NCBI GenBank assembly: GCA_013396655.1
Contig: WBMV01000126.1
Span: 124,001-188,000 of the forward strand
Length of the DNA stretch: 64,000 bases
Direction of reading: 5' to 3'
DNA from: Campylorhamphus procurvoides
Lineage: Eukaryota > Chordata > Aves > Passeriformes > Dendrocolaptidae
Shown in pieces: positions 63,215 through 64,000 of the stretch. The first letter of the stretch is position 1; every line of letters starts with the position of its first letter. Made by a program: the position numbers and the translations under genes. The notes below the pieces were generated by a model. It did not search any database. It was not told the DNA's origin and worked only from the letters and a program-made list of their open reading frames with translations.

Positions 63215-64000
63215 AGAAAAAAATGTATGACCTTTTGTGTTCATCTAGTATAATGTCCCTACTCAGCCCTGAACACCACTCATAACCACATGCCGGTTTA
63301 ATTTTGGACTGTTGACTACTTTTTAAGTAGAGTGGTTCAGACTGCTTTCCACCCACCTCATCCACTTAGTCCTTATACGACTACAAAGATAATGTGAATA
63401 GGGAGGCAAAAACCTTGCTACAATCATTACGTGCTGCTTTTATCACCTCAGCCAGAGAACCAATCACCTCATGACAGAAGGCAATCATGTTGGTAGAACT
63501 GTACTGGTTTTTCTGAATTTACTTGTCCTTCATCATCCCAGAAATGACTTACAGGAAGATTTGCTCTGTGATCTCCTCTGAGATAGATGCGAGGTAAGGA
63601 TGACTCTTCTGCAGTTTCCTGCACTTGCTTTGATGATAGATGTGACATTTGCTTTTTTTCCGGTAACTGGAAATCCCATCTGATTTCTGCAGCCTTTCAA
63701 AGGTGATAGGAAGCAGCACAGTGGCATTAGTCAGCTTCCTCAGCACCTTTACAAGCACCTTCTGTCCAGTCCAAAGGACTTGCAAACATCTAATTTGCTC
63801 AAGTGTCCCCAATTCAACCTTCCTCCACAGTTAGTAGTAGTATCCTCCTCCAAACTTTGCCTCTGTGAGGCCTGAGTACTGACCTTGTTAGTAAAGAGCA
63901 AGGGAAAGAGGGCTTTGAGCATATCAGCCTCTTCACAGCTAGGTCACCTGCCCATTTATCAGCAGAGCCTGTGATTCTTAGGGTTAGCACGCTTGCAATT
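63215..64000 (-). mobile_element. Old CR1 LINE fragment, ORF2 (reverse transcriptase) region
   Basis: Read on the minus strand this follows the CR1 ORF2 order without large gaps. GAGGCTGATATGCTCAAAGC is near 63930, then ACTTGAGCAAATTAGATGTT and GGTGCTGAGGAAGCTGACTA. AAAAAAGCAAATGTCACATC corresponds to the KANVT(P)I block, followed by GAGATCACAGAGCAAATCTT (the KIMEQIL block), GCCTTCTGTCATGAGGTGAT and TTATGAGTGGTGTTCAGGGC. Many substitutions and indels mark it as much older than the intron copies. It runs off the window's right edge, and its 3' part is missing below about 63215. It lies upstream of STIM2. Confidence 0.8.

Overview
The window looks like vertebrate, most likely bird, nuclear DNA. 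It is AT-rich, intron-dominated sequence with almost no open frames of note. Every interspersed repeat I can recognise is CR1, the dominant avian LINE family, and a very GC-rich CpG island lies near one end, partly lost in an assembly gap. The species cannot be named from the sequence alone.

One gene accounts for nearly everything: STIM2 on the minus strand, encoding the ER-membrane calcium sensor of store-operated calcium entry. Nine consecutive coding exons (numbered 2 to 10 as in the mammalian gene without its optional cassette) lie between 25380 and 1929. They sum to 1338 nt, or 446 codons. Every junction has GT..AG splice sites and compatible phase, and the joined frame has no stop. In order they encode two luminal cysteines and an EF-hand (exon 2), the hidden EF-hand and SAM region (exons 3-5), the transmembrane helix (exon 6), the coiled-coil arm (exons 6-8), the Orai-activating SOAR/CAD core with its KIKKKR basic patch (exons 8-10) and the acidic inhibitory segment (exon 10). 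Exon 1 (signal sequence) is not visible and is probably inside the 581-base N gap at 60626-61206. The usual serine/proline-rich C-terminal exons are not present downstream of exon 10, so they should lie beyond base 1.

Layout from high to low coordinates, which is the gene's direction: 64000-63215 old CR1 on the minus strand; 63214-61835 featureless upstream DNA; 61730-60120 CpG island and promoter region with a perfect CRE, G-rich hexamer arrays and the gap; about 35 kb of intron 1; exon 2 at 25.3 kb; an 11.6-kb intron 2 with two CR1 copies and an isolated CpG-dense patch carrying a CTCF-like motif at 16.69 kb; exon 3; a 6.8-kb intron 3; then a compact cluster of exons 4-10 within 4.8 kb.

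The most interesting observation is just downstream of exon 10. A 3' splice site at 1586-1587 opens an in-frame tail of 32 residues ending in TAG, a candidate alternative terminal exon that would give a shortened STIM2. The same frame then stays open for 102 more codons. I found no foreign genes, tRNA or rRNA genes, CRISPR arrays or other new system.
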